Below are positions 52,307 to 60,650 of a stretch of DNA of 64,000 nt, in pieces. The first letter of the stretch is position 1. Every line of letters begins with the position of its first letter. The stretch is from NCBI GenBank assembly GCA_963798855.1, contig CAWCUU010000003.1:816718-880717 (forward strand), given 5' to 3'. The position numbers and the translations under genes are program-made. Source of the stretch: CAWCUU01 sp963798855. Its GTDB lineage: Bacteria; Gemmatimonadota; Gemmatimonadetes; Longimicrobiales; RSA9. The notes beneath the pieces are model-generated. The model worked only from the letters and a program-made list of their open reading frames with translations, searched no databases and was not told the origin of the DNA.

Positions 52307-52717
52307 TCAGGCAAGGCCGAGCTGATGCATCATCGCTGGCTGGTCCCACTGCTCCCACCGCTCCCGCACTTTGCCGTCCTGCACGTGATCCAGCAGGAGC
52401 CCCGTGATCTGAATTCCTCTGCCGGTGGGCGAAACGGACCCGAGTGGCCCCGTGTGCGTACCTGTCGCGCTCCATCGCATCGCGACCTTCTCCCCCGCGG
52501 AGAGCTGATCTTCGATGGTGAAGTGCAGATCGGGAAAGGCAGCGAGGATTCCTTCCATCATCTGCTTGAAGCCGGCAGGGCCATGGATCGCCTCGGTGCT
52601 CCCGGTGATGTGGATGACACAGTCGGCGGCGAAGACGTCGTCGGCCACGGAGAGATCGCCATGGTTGAGGCCATCCACCCATCTGCGCTCGTACTCGGGG
52701 ACGTGTTCTGCTTGCAT
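52307..52717 (-). CDS. SnoaL-like ester cyclase family protein
   Basis: 136 residues: YERRWVDGLNHGDLSVADDV, AADCVIHITGSTEAIHGPAG, FPDLHFTIEDQLSAGEKVAM, WSATGTHTGPLGSVSPTGRG. The fold is the NTF2-like cone of SnoaL-type proteins, which act in polyketide or unknown small-molecule metabolism. AGGAGG precedes ATG 52715-52717. No partner gene. Confidence 0.88.
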   Translation of the reverse strand: MQAEHVPEYERRWVDGLNHGDLSVADDVFAADCVIHITGSTEAIHGPAGFKQMMEGILAAFPDLHFTIEDQLSAGEKVAMRWSATGTHTGPLGSVSPTGRGIQITGLLLDHVQDGKVRERWEQWDQPAMMHQLGLA

Positions 52718-52796
52718 CGAGTCCTCCTGGGGAACGGGAAAGTGGTAACGGAGGTGACTGGCGATGAGGGAGCGTACGAGGCGAACCGGGACGCGT

Positions 52797-53036
52797 CGAT
52801 TCGAAGCGCGCAACCGCGACGGTCCGGACATCATCCTCCTCGATGCGGTAGACAAGACCGAAGGGGCGCCCGCGCGCGCTGCGCTCCTCGCACAGCGCCG
52901 AGCATGCGCACGGGCCAATCCAGCGACGCAGCCGCTGCCGCCAGGCACCAATCCGCCGTCACCAACCACCCACCGAGACTCTGGGCGAGCGCGACGTACA
53001 CAATCCTCGCGGACGAGCTCGTCGAGTCTGAAAAGA
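52797..53036 (-). pseudogene. Fused remnants of PIN and ParE-like toxins
   Basis: 53030-52903 minus reads RIVYVALAQSLGGWLVTAD, LAAAAASLDWPVRML: the C-terminal half of a PIN domain with W replacing the usual R in TAD(R). Immediately beyond, in another frame, 52868-52797 reads RPFGLVYRIEEDDVRTVAVA, the beta-strand end of ParE/RelE toxins. Neither has a start, its N-terminus or an antitoxin. Confidence 0.65.
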
Positions 53037-53163
53037 TACGGCCGCGTTCGAGCAGTCGCGCCCTGAAGGCCGTGGCCGCGTCCCCGGAACCGCTCGCGCC
53101 GCTCCACTCGCTCCGCCGCGGCGGCGATCAGAACCATGGCGGAACGAGAACAGGCCGAAGAGC

Positions 53164-54075
53164 TCACCCCGCCCTCCGGAACGCCTCGAACCGCTCCGCC
53201 AGATAGTCCCGGTTCGGCCGCAGCTTCGCCGCGCGCGGGACGACCAGGCGGCCCCCGTCCAGCCCCTGCAACCCGTGCAGCAGCATCGGCCCGTCGACCT
53301 CGTCGAGCACGTCGCCGCGCACGTGCAACCGGTAGTCGGCGTCGACGCCGACGATGCCGACGTCGAACGCGCCGTGGTGGATGCGGCAGAGCGAGAGTCC
53401 GTTCGGCACCTCGGGCAGCCCGCGCTCGTCGCGGTCGGGGCGGATGTGCGCCGCGTCGAGCAGCTCCTCGTGGCGCAGGCTGCACATCGCGCAGCGCTCG
53501 CGGTAGGCCCGCAGCACGAGCCAGCGGAAGCGACGCTGGTGCAGCCGGTGCTTCACCTCGCGCGTGACGTACGCCTTCAGCGGCGCGTCCGCGTCCGGGT
53601 CGAGCGATCCCGCGCTCACGGCGCCGACCGTGTCGGCGACTAGCATGAAGGACAGCCGCTCCGGCACGTCGCCGACGACGTACGTCGGGAAGATCGGCTG
53701 GTAGACTCCGGGCTGCACGGCGACCAGATAGAGGATCGGCCGCCGCGTCTCCATGGCCCGCCGCAGCGCGACGTTGTCCGGGTGGTCCGGATCCTCGCCA
53801 CGGTACTTGTAGACGAAGCGGTCGTCGCCCATCTCCGATCGGTCGTCGTAAGGACTCCTGAACGACGTCTGCACCGTGAGCGCGACGCCGCTGTCGCGCA
53901 GCGCCGCCGGCCGGAAGATCCCCTTCTGCTGATTCCAGATCGGGATCCGCCGTCCCTCGAACGTGAACCCCTCGTTGAGCCGCGCGGACGGGATGACGCC
54001 GCCGTGCTCGCGACGCAGGCGGTCGACGTGGTCGAAGAGGGCCAGGCGGAGGCGGAGGTCGCGGTCGAGGGGCAT
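53164..54075 (-). CDS. HNH endonuclease (putative restriction type)
   Basis: 303 residues. The N-terminal part (LRLRLALFDHVDRLRREHGG) and middle domain (IPIWNQQKGIFRPAALRD, VALTVQTSFRSPYDDRSEMG) match restriction-like proteins with a sensing domain; the C-terminus is an HNH nuclease: ERCAMCSLRHEELLDAAHIR, GLPEVPNGLSLCRIHHGAFD, with two CxxC-type zinc ligands and the HIRPD histidine. ATG 54073-54075 used; a 7-codon upstream ATG exists. A fragment of its 5' end lies at 49.5 kb. Likely defence or DNA modification-sensing. Confidence 0.85.
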   Translation of the reverse strand: MPLDRDLRLRLALFDHVDRLRREHGGVIPSARLNEGFTFEGRRIPIWNQQKGIFRPAALRDSGVALTVQTSFRSPYDDRSEMGDDRFVYKYRGEDPDHPDNVALRRAMETRRPILYLVAVQPGVYQPIFPTYVVGDVPERLSFMLVADTVGAVSAGSLDPDADAPLKAYVTREVKHRLHQRRFRWLVLRAYRERCAMCSLRHEELLDAAHIRPDRDERGLPEVPNGLSLCRIHHGAFDVGIVGVDADYRLHVRGDVLDEVDGPMLLHGLQGLDGGRLVVPRAAKLRPNRDYLAERFEAFRRAG

Positions 54076-54108
54076 GGGTGCTCGTGATGGGATCACGGCG
54101 CGGATCGC

Positions 54109-54951
54109 TCAGCAGATCTCATCGCATCTGCGCACGATTCGATAGAGAGATTCGACGTCCCAGCGACAGTACTCCCTCAGCGTGCGGATCTCCGCGTCGC
54201 TCGCGGTCCGGGTCGCGACCCGCTGCGCGAGCGTCAGCGGCTGGATGCGACCTTCGCGTGCATCCTTGTACCGCCTGCCCAGCGACGCAAGCCTCGCGGG
54301 CCGCTCAATGCCGAAAGCGTTTTCCAGATTCTCCAGGCTATTGTCGGGCAGCCGATGACCCTCGGGCTTCGAGAACCTCCGTCTCCTGATCAGCTCCCGC
54401 ATACGGCGACTCCGTCGCATCGGCGCCCACAGGTTCACCCACTGCACGCCGTCCCCGAACGGGTCGCCGTCCATGAGGTCGAGCAGTCGGCGCCGTTCGT
54501 CGGGCGATCCGTCCGGACCGGTTCCGTCCTCGGACGCCGAGAACACGACGACCGCGTGAACGCCCAGATCGTAGCAGCCGAGACGCCGGAATGCGCGATG
54601 GACATTGGCGCCGGCGAGCCACCTGCCGGAAGCGGGACGAATCAGATGCAGGCGCGGCCTTTGGCGCGCGCCCTTCCAGAAAAGGCTGAGCACGTATTCC
54701 TGACCGCTGCCGTTGCCTTCGAAATCCAGGTACAGCGCGGTATCGGGCACGATCGGGCCATGCCGCTCGTGCAGGAGCCTGCAGTATTCGGCCGCAGCGT
54801 TGCGACCTTCTCCGGGGTTCGGTGGCATCACGCCGGACGTTTCGAGGAGCCAACAGAGGTAGCGAACGCGCGGGAGTCGGGCGAGCAACTCCGGGACGGA
54901 TCGCGGCCAGCGTCGATCCGCTGCGGCTTTCGCCGCGCGGGGCGACGTCAA
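54109..54951 (-). CDS. RNase-H-like DEDD exonuclease family protein
   Basis: 280 residues, with LYLDFEGNGSGQEYVLSLFW (first DxE), GVQWVNLWAPMRRSRRM, GHRLPDNSLENLENAFGIER, and LREYCRWDVESLYRIVRR, whose last Asp closes the DEDD set. It resembles predicted 3'-5' exonucleases related to YprB. The only in-frame start is TTG 54949-54951; the reading frame stays open through a 63-bp duplicated block upstream, so the true start may be further out. Directly upstream of HNH, 33 bp apart, perhaps one operon. Confidence 0.78.
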   Translation of the reverse strand: MTSPRAAKAAADRRWPRSVPELLARLPRVRYLCWLLETSGVMPPNPGEGRNAAAEYCRLLHERHGPIVPDTALYLDFEGNGSGQEYVLSLFWKGARQRPRLHLIRPASGRWLAGANVHRAFRRLGCYDLGVHAVVVFSASEDGTGPDGSPDERRRLLDLMDGDPFGDGVQWVNLWAPMRRSRRMRELIRRRRFSKPEGHRLPDNSLENLENAFGIERPARLASLGRRYKDAREGRIQPLTLAQRVATRTASDAEIRTLREYCRWDVESLYRIVRRCDEIC

Positions 54952-55011
54952 CTCCGGGACGCATCGCGGCCAGCGTCGATCCGCTGCGGCTTTTGCCGCG
55001 CCGGGCGTCTC
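54886..55011 (-). repeat. 63-bp in-frame direct duplication at the 5' end of the exonuclease gene
   Basis: 54886-54948 and 54949-55011 differ at about five positions. 63 bp is 21 codons, so both copies keep the frame of the exonuclease (AAKAAADRRWPRSVPEL and AAKAAADRRWPRCVPEL). A duplication of a gene's N-terminal codons; the start codon of the extended version is not evident. Confidence 0.85.
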
Positions 55012-55088
55012 CTGGTCGGCCCGTGCTCCAGCCGTTAGTGAGGATGGTGTCGCCGGCCCGCGCGATCCGCGCCAGCACCCCTGAACGC

Positions 55089-56558
55089 CTACGCGACGGC
55101 GTTTCCGGCGATGACCTCACGATAGAACGCGGCGCTCAGCTTTGGCGTGCGCGTCTGCGTCGCGTAATCCACGTAGTGCAGACCGAAGCGGTTCCCGTAC
55201 CCGTCGGCCCACTCGAAGTTGTCCATCAAACTCCAGAGAAAGTAGCCCTTCACGGGCACGCCGTCGGACACCGCGCGCTGGAGCTGCGTGAGGTAATTGC
55301 GCAGGAACATGACGCGATCGGTGTCGTACACGTGGCCATCCGCCGCGGGCACGTCCGAGGACGAGCAGCCGTTCTCCGTGACGTAGATCTCGCCCACGTT
55401 CCAGAGCTTGTGCACGTGGTGTGGTCCCCAGTACAGCACCTCCGGACCGATGAACAGCCACGGCGACGCCATGTGCGGATACGACGCCGGATTCGGCACG
55501 ACCGCGTAGCCGCTCGCGTCCGAGCTGGCGCGCACGAACGTCGGCTGGTAGATGTTGGTGCCCACGAAATCCAGCGGGCTCGAGATGATCTTCAGGTCTT
55601 CGGCGGTGAACTCCGGCGCATCCGCGCCCGTCCGTGCCAGGTACGCGTCGGTGTACTTCCCTTCCATGATCACCGTGAGGTACTGGGCGTTCAGGTCGCG
55701 CGTGGCCCGCTCGGCTGCGGCGATGTGCTGTGCGTTCTCGATCACGGGCACGCCCACCGTGATGTTCTCGGCGAGTCCCACTTTCGTGCCCGGCTTGGCG
55801 TGGGCGCGGATGGCCTGCACGGCGAGCCCGTGGCCGAGCACGGCGTGGTGGCGCGTCTGGTTGAACCGCTTGGGTGGAAGCTCGAGCCCCGGCGCGTGAA
55901 TCCCGATGCGGTACCCCAGCTCGACGAAGGCGCCGAACTCGTTGATCGTGAAGATGTGTTTGACACGATCCGTGAGCCGCTCGGCGACGTAGCCGGCGTA
56001 ACGGCCGAACGCCTCCGACGTCTCGCGCGATTCCCATCCGCCCACGCGGTCCTGCAGCGCCTGCGGCAGGTCCCAATGGTAGAGGGTGGCGAAGGGCTCG
56101 ATGCCGTTCGCGAGCAGCTCGTCGACCAGGCGACTGTAGAAGTCGAGCCCCTTCGGGTTGGGCGCTCCACTGCCCTGCGGGAACACGCGCGGCCAGGCGA
56201 TGGAAAACCGATACGCTTTGACGCCCAGGGCTTTCATGAGCTGGACGTCGCCCTTGTAGCGATGGTAGTGGTCGTCGGCGACGTCGCCGGTGGCGTTGTT
56301 GGCGACCTTGCCGGGCGTGTGCGAGAAGGTGTCCCAGATGGAGGGCCCACGTCCGTCTTCCGCGACGGCGCCTTCGACCTGATACGACGCCGTGGCGCTG
56401 CCCCAGAGAAATCCGGCCGGAAACGTGCGCGGTGGGGAGAGCGGTCCGCGGTCCTGGTTCGCGGGCCCCGCGGCGCTGGCGACCGATGGAGATGCGACGC
56501 CGAGTGCGGCGGCACCAGCGAGCTTGGCGAAGGCGCGGCGGGAGAGGCGGTCGGTCAT
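55089..56558 (-). CDS. Tat-exported GH1 beta-glucosidase
   Basis: 489 residues. Tat signal DRLSRRAFAKLAGAAALG; GH1 barrel PAGFLWGSATASYQVEGAVA, DDHYHRYKGDVQLMKALGVK, TLYHWDLPQALQ; acid/base region HIFTINEFGAFVELGY (canonical TxNEP has proline after Glu; here Phe), nucleophile EIYVTENGCSS, aglycone-side GYFLWSLMDNFEWADGYGNR. Hydrolyses beta-glucosides in the periplasm. ATG 56556-56558. Intact. Confidence 0.93.
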   Translation of the reverse strand: MTDRLSRRAFAKLAGAAALGVASPSVASAAGPANQDRGPLSPPRTFPAGFLWGSATASYQVEGAVAEDGRGPSIWDTFSHTPGKVANNATGDVADDHYHRYKGDVQLMKALGVKAYRFSIAWPRVFPQGSGAPNPKGLDFYSRLVDELLANGIEPFATLYHWDLPQALQDRVGGWESRETSEAFGRYAGYVAERLTDRVKHIFTINEFGAFVELGYRIGIHAPGLELPPKRFNQTRHHAVLGHGLAVQAIRAHAKPGTKVGLAENITVGVPVIENAQHIAAAERATRDLNAQYLTVIMEGKYTDAYLARTGADAPEFTAEDLKIISSPLDFVGTNIYQPTFVRASSDASGYAVVPNPASYPHMASPWLFIGPEVLYWGPHHVHKLWNVGEIYVTENGCSSSDVPAADGHVYDTDRVMFLRNYLTQLQRAVSDGVPVKGYFLWSLMDNFEWADGYGNRFGLHYVDYATQTRTPKLSAAFYREVIAGNAVA

Positions 56559-56779
56559 TGGGACAGCTCGGGTTTCGGTGGTGTGGCGCCGGGTGGTCCG
56601 TCCTCACCGTTCAGGAACGGGAGCACGATCACCGGCAACAACGGCGACGTCGCCATCTCGTAATGCGTGAGGTTTAGGCTCGACGGCTCACTGGCCGCGA
56701 GCGGACCGGCGCGGGAGGCACCGGATAGCTCGCCACACCCGCCGCTTGGCAGCGTCAGCGCCCGAGGATCAGGAACGCC

Positions 56780-57086
56780 TCATCGGCACGAAGGCCGAAT
56801 CCCTCGACGTCCGCGAAGCGGTCTCAGGACCTGCAAAATCTCAATCGAGGTGCAGTTCCCCAGCCGGATCCATATGACCTTTGGCGGTGGACCCACGAGA
56901 AACTCCGCTGATGGAAGTCGGAGTCCTTCGATACGATCGCGTAACCGTTCCGGGCCGCGAAATCCCACACTTCCTGATCCGGTGCGCGCTCGAGCCCCAG
57001 CTTGGGACATGGGTGCTCTCTGGATAAAGATCAACGACCTGCTCGACCAGCGCAGGGGAGAGATTCTGGTCCAGTAGCAGCTTCAT
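56780..57086 (-). CDS. DUF5615 PIN-like toxin, two frame breaks
   Basis: MKLLLDQNLSPALVEQVVDL is the DUF5615 start; with two frame changes (near 57003 and 56913) the family continues as KLGLERAPDQEVWDFAARNG, YAIVSKDSDFHQRSF, LVGPPPKVIWIRLGNCTSIE, ILQVLRPLRG. DUF5615 proteins are PIN-like presumed RNases paired with DUF433. ATG 57084-57086 overlaps the DUF433 stop. May be decayed or affected by sequence error. Confidence 0.72.
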
Positions 57087-57312
57087 GCGGCCGGGGGCGC
57101 GGAGGACAACTTCCGCTCCCGATCGGCCGCGAACGCGAGACACGCACGGATGTCGTCGCGCGTCAGGTCGGGGAAATCGGAGAGGATGTCATCCTCGCTC
57201 ATCCTCCGGCCAGGTAGTCGAGCACGTCGTTGACCGTGATGCGGAGTCCGCGGATGCATCGCTTGCCGCCCCGCTTGTCGGGTTCGATCGTGATGATTTC
57301 GCGATAGTCCAT
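57083..57312 (-). CDS. DUF433 antitoxin-like protein, one frame break
   Basis: MDYREIITIEPDKRGGKRCI, RGLRITVNDVLDYLAGG, then after a missing base at about 57198 MSEDDILSDFPDLTRDDIRA, CLAFAADRERKLSSAPPAA. Family DUF433 (HTH-like antitoxin) partner of DUF5615, with the usual 4-base overlap at its 3' end. Length with the base restored is 76, normal. Confidence 0.75.
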
Positions 57313-57475
57313 GTCTGAACGGTATTGAAGGGCTGCAAACCCGACAGACGGCCCCCGGACCAGCCTCCTTCGATGACGCCGCCGGGCAACAGGAGCCGGG
57401 GGATCGTTTCTCCTTCGCCGAGCTCGCCGCTCCAACTATAGCCTCCGCGCTGGTTCGGCTCCATAGCGGCTCGGG

Positions 57476-57640
57476 CTATCTCCCCTTCACCCGCGCGATC
57501 CGCACCAACACCCCCTCACACCCGATCCCAATGACCTGCGCCCGCGCCCGCTCCGCGCGCTCGCAGCCGATCGACTCCGAGTGCGCGGCGGGGTTGCGCA
57601 GGTCGAGCAGCCCGCGGAGCTCGAGTTCGTCGATTCAGCC
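57476..57640 (-). pseudogene. C-terminal remnant of the HEPN-type gene (copy A)
   Basis: Reads IDELELRGLLDLRNPAAHSE, SIGCERAERARAQVIGIGCE, GVLVRIARVKGR then TAG: nearly the last 50 residues of the intact protein at 62.4 kb, including the RNPAAH motif. The rest of the gene is missing. Confidence 0.82.
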
Positions 57641-57691
57641 ATTGCACACCCGCCCATTGCGTCCCGCGCGCCGGCGAGCTTCGAACCGTGA

Positions 57692-57853
57692 TCACAGTAC
57701 GGCCTCCGACACGGCATTGGTGACGGCGCCGGCGAGGACGACGTCGTCCGGTGCGGAAGGCATCTCTTCGGCGACGTCGGCGACCTGGTGCCCGTCCTGC
57801 CGAGGCCGCTCGACTACTTGTCGCTCGACGGTCTCGCCGCAGAGGAGCTTCAA
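57692..57853 (-). pseudogene. Truncated DUF5615 PIN-like toxin (second pair)
   Basis: 53 codons: KLLCGETVERQVVERPRQDG, HQVADVAEEMPSAPDDVVLA, GAVTNAVSEAVL, stop. The N-terminal half of DUF5615, its D/E residues partly replaced, ends early. Start TTG 57851-57853 overlaps the DUF433 stop as TTGA, so the pair layout survives. Confidence 0.7.
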
Positions 57854-58083
57854 GCCGGCTCTTGACGCACCGGGTAGATCACATCAGCCCGGAGTGCTGC
57901 CGCCGCGAACGCAAGCGCCCCCCGGACCGCGACCGCCGTGAGTGCGGGGTGCGCGTCGATCACCTGCTCAATGGACTCCCCGGCGGCCAGCTTCACGAGG
58001 ATGCTCTCGACCGTGATACGCGTACCCGAAACGACCGGCTTCCCCTGCATCACGCCCGGGTCGGAATGGATCGACGGCTGCAT
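57850..58083 (-). CDS. DUF433 antitoxin-like protein (second pair)
   Basis: 77 residues: MQPSIHSDPGVMQGKPVVSG, TRITVESILVKLAAGESIEQ, VIDAHPALTAVAVRGALAFA. Intact DUF433, HTH-like. A longer frame (33 codons more) exists upstream but the family starts here. Its toxin is truncated, which would make this an orphan antitoxin. Confidence 0.8.
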   Translation of the reverse strand: MQPSIHSDPGVMQGKPVVSGTRITVESILVKLAAGESIEQVIDAHPALTAVAVRGALAFAAAALRADVIYPVRQEPA

Positions 58084-58199
58084 CGGCTTTCCTTTCTTCG
58101 CCTTAGCGATGCGCCCGCGGAATTCCTCGAGCACCTCGCCAGCACGAATGCAGCGACTCCGACAGACGAATGCTAATCGCACCCCTTAGGTCACGATCG

Positions 58200-58265
58200 T
58201 TTCGCAGCCGGGCCGCCCGGAGCGGTGCCAGCTCCTCAGGCGAAGGCGTCGCAGACCCAGTTGAT
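58200..58265 (-). pseudogene. C-terminal remnant of a DUF2283-type gene
   Basis: Reads SDQLGLRRLR, then in another frame EELAPLRAARLRNDRDL, matching the tail LDQLGLPRLRPEELAPLRAA of the intact DUF2283 gene at 58.9 kb. Confidence 0.6.
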
Positions 58266-58269
58266 CGCT

Positions 58270-58446
58270 CAGGCTGCCGTCGGCACGTCCACGTATTCGA
58301 CGCGCGAGGACGGCGGAGGCACGGCCTCACCCGATTCCCGCATCCGGCCTGGCTTTGTCGGGTGCCGCAGCTGCCGAATGGCTGCCACGCGTCCGGACAA
58401 CATACCACCCGTCATGCTCCAGAAGCCGGAACACCTCCCGAATGGG
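58270..58446 (-). pseudogene. HicA-type toxin remnant fused to a HEPN fragment
   Basis: 58446-58330 minus reads IREVFRLLEHDGWYVVRTRG, SH, then after an extra base (about 58383) RQLRHPTKPGRM: the HicA core with the catalytic His in RGSHRQ. The gene has no start; its 5' end is replaced by the middle of a HEPN-gene fragment (GGMVELP). Confidence 0.75.
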
Positions 58447-58448
58447 GC

Positions 58449-58866
58449 AGCTCCACCATGCCGCCGTAGAGCGACACCGGCCGGTCGTGGTAGCGGGTGT
58501 TGCGCAGGCGTACTACGACGGCGCATGGTCGCGCTCGTCCGGGTCCTCCAGCACCGCGTCCGTCGTGATCTCGCCGAGGTCCCCGACGTACAGCGACCGG
58601 TAGTCCGTCAGGTACAGGTGCGTCTCCTCGCCCGCCTCGATCTGCGACTCGATCGCCGCGATCTCCGCCGCGTGCGGCAGCGCCCCGTCGCGCCGCGGCG
58701 AGCGGAGCTTCGCCCACCAGACGTAGACGTCGTCGGGCGTCGCGTCGTCCGCGGCGTCGCGGCTGCGCTCGGCCCAGCGGAGCAGCACGCGTAGGTGCGC
58801 GTCGAGGGGGTCCTCGGCGTAGGCGGGGTTCCAGACGGTGAGGAGGTGGCGGGTGCTGCTATTCAT
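58449..58866 (-). pseudogene. HEPN-type gene copy B (internal deletion)
   Basis: MNSSTRHLLTVWNPAYAEDP and about 110 residues of N-terminus identical or nearly so to the intact gene, ending DPDERDHAPS with a stop, then LRNTRYHDRPVSLYGGMVEL in another frame. About 32 codons between the two are missing in comparison with the intact copy. Confidence 0.82.
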
Positions 58867-58935
58867 CGAACAGATCCGAGTGCGCGTGCCCGTCCGCTCG
58901 AAGGTGATGTCGTCACCCGCTTATCGCGTCCCGCG

Positions 58936-59205
58936 TCACGCCGCCCGGAGCGGTGCCAGCTCCTCGGGCCGAAGGCGTGGCAGACCCAACTGATCGAGAA
59001 CGCGATTGATGTCCTCCGCGGTGACGAGCTGCGGCGCCGTGATCTCCACGCCCATTGGCACACCCTCGCCGTCGTAATCCACGAGCATTCCCTTGCCGAG
59101 CTCATCGGTCCGCTCGGCCTTGGCGCCCGCTCGTCGCGGGAGGTAGAGATACGCGGCAAACGGCTTACCGTCGCGGTATGTCACTTCCAGATATGCTTCG
59201 CTCAT
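58936..59205 (-). CDS. DUF2283 family small protein
   Basis: 89 residues: MSEAYLEVTYRDGKPFAAYL, LPRRAGAKAERTDELGKGML, VDYDGEGVPMGVEITAPQLV, LDQLGLPRLRPEELAPL. DUF2283 proteins often lie next to a DUF4258 toxin-like protein as a presumed toxin-antitoxin pair; that partner is only a fragment here and overlaps by ATGA. Probably the antitoxin or an orphan. Confidence 0.8.
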   Translation of the reverse strand: MSEAYLEVTYRDGKPFAAYLYLPRRAGAKAERTDELGKGMLVDYDGEGVPMGVEITAPQLVTAEDINRVLDQLGLPRLRPEELAPLRAA

Positions 59206-59292
59206 CTTCTCACGATGGTGCGCAGGTCCACCTCGGTGAAGTTACGGTCTTGCATGCGCTTTTCAATGTGCCGCGTCAGCAGCAGGTCCCAC
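59202..59292 (-). pseudogene. DUF4258 N-terminal remnant
   Basis: Reads LLLTRHIEKRMQDRNFTEVD, LRTIVRR then TGA, overlapping the DUF2283 start. Intact DUF4258 is about 70-90 residues; only the N-terminal 25 remain and they follow a TAG that ends a HEPN fragment. Confidence 0.65.
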
Positions 59293-59299
59293 TGCCACT

Positions 59300-59533
59300 A
59301 CTCGGGCCAGTCCCGAGTGCGCGGCAGGGTTGCGCAGGCCGAGCAGGCCGCGGAGCTCGAGCGGCGCGCCGCTGCGCAGCCAGCCGGCGTCGGCGGAGCT
59401 GAAGACGCCGCCGAGCATGCGGGCGGCCCCGCTCGGCCCAGCGGAGCAGCACGCGGAGGTGCGCGTCGAGGGGGTCCTCGGCGTACGCGGGGTTCCAGAC
59501 GGTGAGGAGGTGGCGTGGATCCGGTGCGGTCAT
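59300..59533 (-). pseudogene. HEPN-type gene copy D (N-terminus joined to C-terminus)
   Basis: MTAPDPRHLLTVWNPAYAED and about 35 residues of N-terminus are joined, with a frame change, to FSSADAGWLRSGAPLELRGL, LGLRNPAAHSG, the end of the protein. About 285 codons of the middle are missing. Confidence 0.8.
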
Positions 59534-60065
59534 CGGTCCGGGCGTCGGATCCTCAATTGGCCGGGCGTCAGGACAGCGAAGGCGCCGGCGAGCTTCGAAC
59601 CGTGTCCTTCGGCGAAGGCGCCCCCGAGCCGCTTCCGAAGTCGTGGAAAGTTCAGCGCGTTGAGCTGCGTCTCGACCGTCTTCGCGTACTCGATCGCCGG
59701 GCCGCTGAAGTCGAACGCGGGGTCGTCGCGACGCGCGCGGAAGACGGCCTCGGCCGAGGCGACGAACGTGCGCGTGGACGGCTCGAGCTTCTCCCACACT
59801 TCCCGTCCGAACAGGTTGTCGGGCAGCTCGCGGGCGAGGCGCTGCGTGTCGGCGCGGAGGTCGGCGTCGCGCTCCGCCCAGAGGCGGCCGACTCGATCGC
59901 CGCGATCTCCGCCGCGTACGGCAGCGCCCCTTCGCGCCGTGGCGACCGGAGCTTCGCCCACCAGACATAGACGTCGTCGGGCGTCGCGTCGTCCGCGGCA
60001 TCGCGGCTGCGCTCGGCCCAGCGGAGCAGGACGCGGAGGTGGGCGTCGAGGGGGTCCTCGGCGTG
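59530..60065 (-). pseudogene. HEPN-type gene copy C (internal deletion, no start)
   Basis: HAEDPLDAHLRVLLRWAERS and the following N-terminal part to AAEIAAIES continue, with a frame change, at GRLWAERDADLRADTQRLAR, VFRARRDDPAFDFSGPAIEY, AKTVETQLNALNFPRLRKRL, ending at an unrelated tail. Middle residues of the intact gene are lacking. Confidence 0.82.
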
Positions 60066-60080
60066 GGCTCCTACGCTTTT

Positions 60081-60470
60081 CTAGGAGCGGACGTATGACC
60101 CCGCCGGAACGAGGAGATCGGTTCCGCGCTGTCTCACGAGCAATCCCTCCGGAGGATTCGGAGCATACTGGGCGGAGTCGATGAGGCCGCCGTTGAAGGT
60201 GAGGGTCGCCCGATCGCCACAGCGGTTGTTCCACACGAACCAGGACCTGCCCAGATAAACGTGATGCGTATACCCCATGAGGTGGTCGCGACCGCGGCCC
60301 GTATGCACGCGAACGCGCTGCCCCTTTAGAGCAGTCCCGGATGAAAAGCGGACCAGTTCAGCGCGGCGCAGCACACGGCAATACGGTCCATATTCCAGGT
60401 TCCACAGCGTATCGCCAGCTAAAATCCGGTCCACCAGTGCCTCGAACTCAAGCCACTCCTCATTCAACAT
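60081..60470 (-). CDS. Hypothetical protein (129 aa)
   Basis: MLNEEWLEFEALVDRILAGD, YGPYCRVLRRAELVRFSSGT, HLMGYTHHVYLGRSWFVWNN, VRQRGTDLLVPAGSYVRS. No family recognised. The His/Trp-rich middle (THHVYLGRSWFVW) stands out. GGAACGAG precedes ATG 60468-60470; a 40-codon extension upstream looks non-coding. Divergent from the Xre-ImmA operon. Confidence 0.55.
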   Translation of the reverse strand: MLNEEWLEFEALVDRILAGDTLWNLEYGPYCRVLRRAELVRFSSGTALKGQRVRVHTGRGRDHLMGYTHHVYLGRSWFVWNNRCGDRATLTFNGGLIDSAQYAPNPPEGLLVRQRGTDLLVPAGSYVRS

Positions 60471-60608
60471 TCTCGTTCCAGGCCCTGCCCGGCGTCGTGG
60501 TGTCCTTGCCGAGCGGATTGGGCTGAGCCGCGACGATGTACAGCGCTCCCATGGTACTATCCTCAGCTTTGAGTTATCGTAGAGACACACCTTGTCGTAC
60601 GAGTCATT

Positions 60609-60634
60609 GTACGCTTTTCGGACGTAAAGCGTAC
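60609..60634. promoter_or_regulatory. Operator-like dyad at the Xre-ImmA promoter
   Basis: GTACGCTTT (60609-60617) and AAAGCGTAC (60626-60634) are a perfect 9-bp inverted repeat with 8 bases between, ending 16 bases before the ATG of the XRE gene. A half-site-like GTACGAGTCATTGTACG lies just upstream (about 60597-60613). Typical for autoregulation by a Xre repressor. Basis: position and symmetry only. Confidence 0.7.
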
Positions 60635-60650
60635 GCTGTCAAGGAGGGTT

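Noticed and set aside
52797..52868. Intact ParE toxin
   Set aside because: Only the strand VYRIEEDDVRTVAVA is recognisable; no N-terminus, no start, no antitoxin.
57850..58182. 110-residue version of the second DUF433 protein
   Set aside because: The first 33 residues are not family-like; the family begins at MQPSIH (58083).
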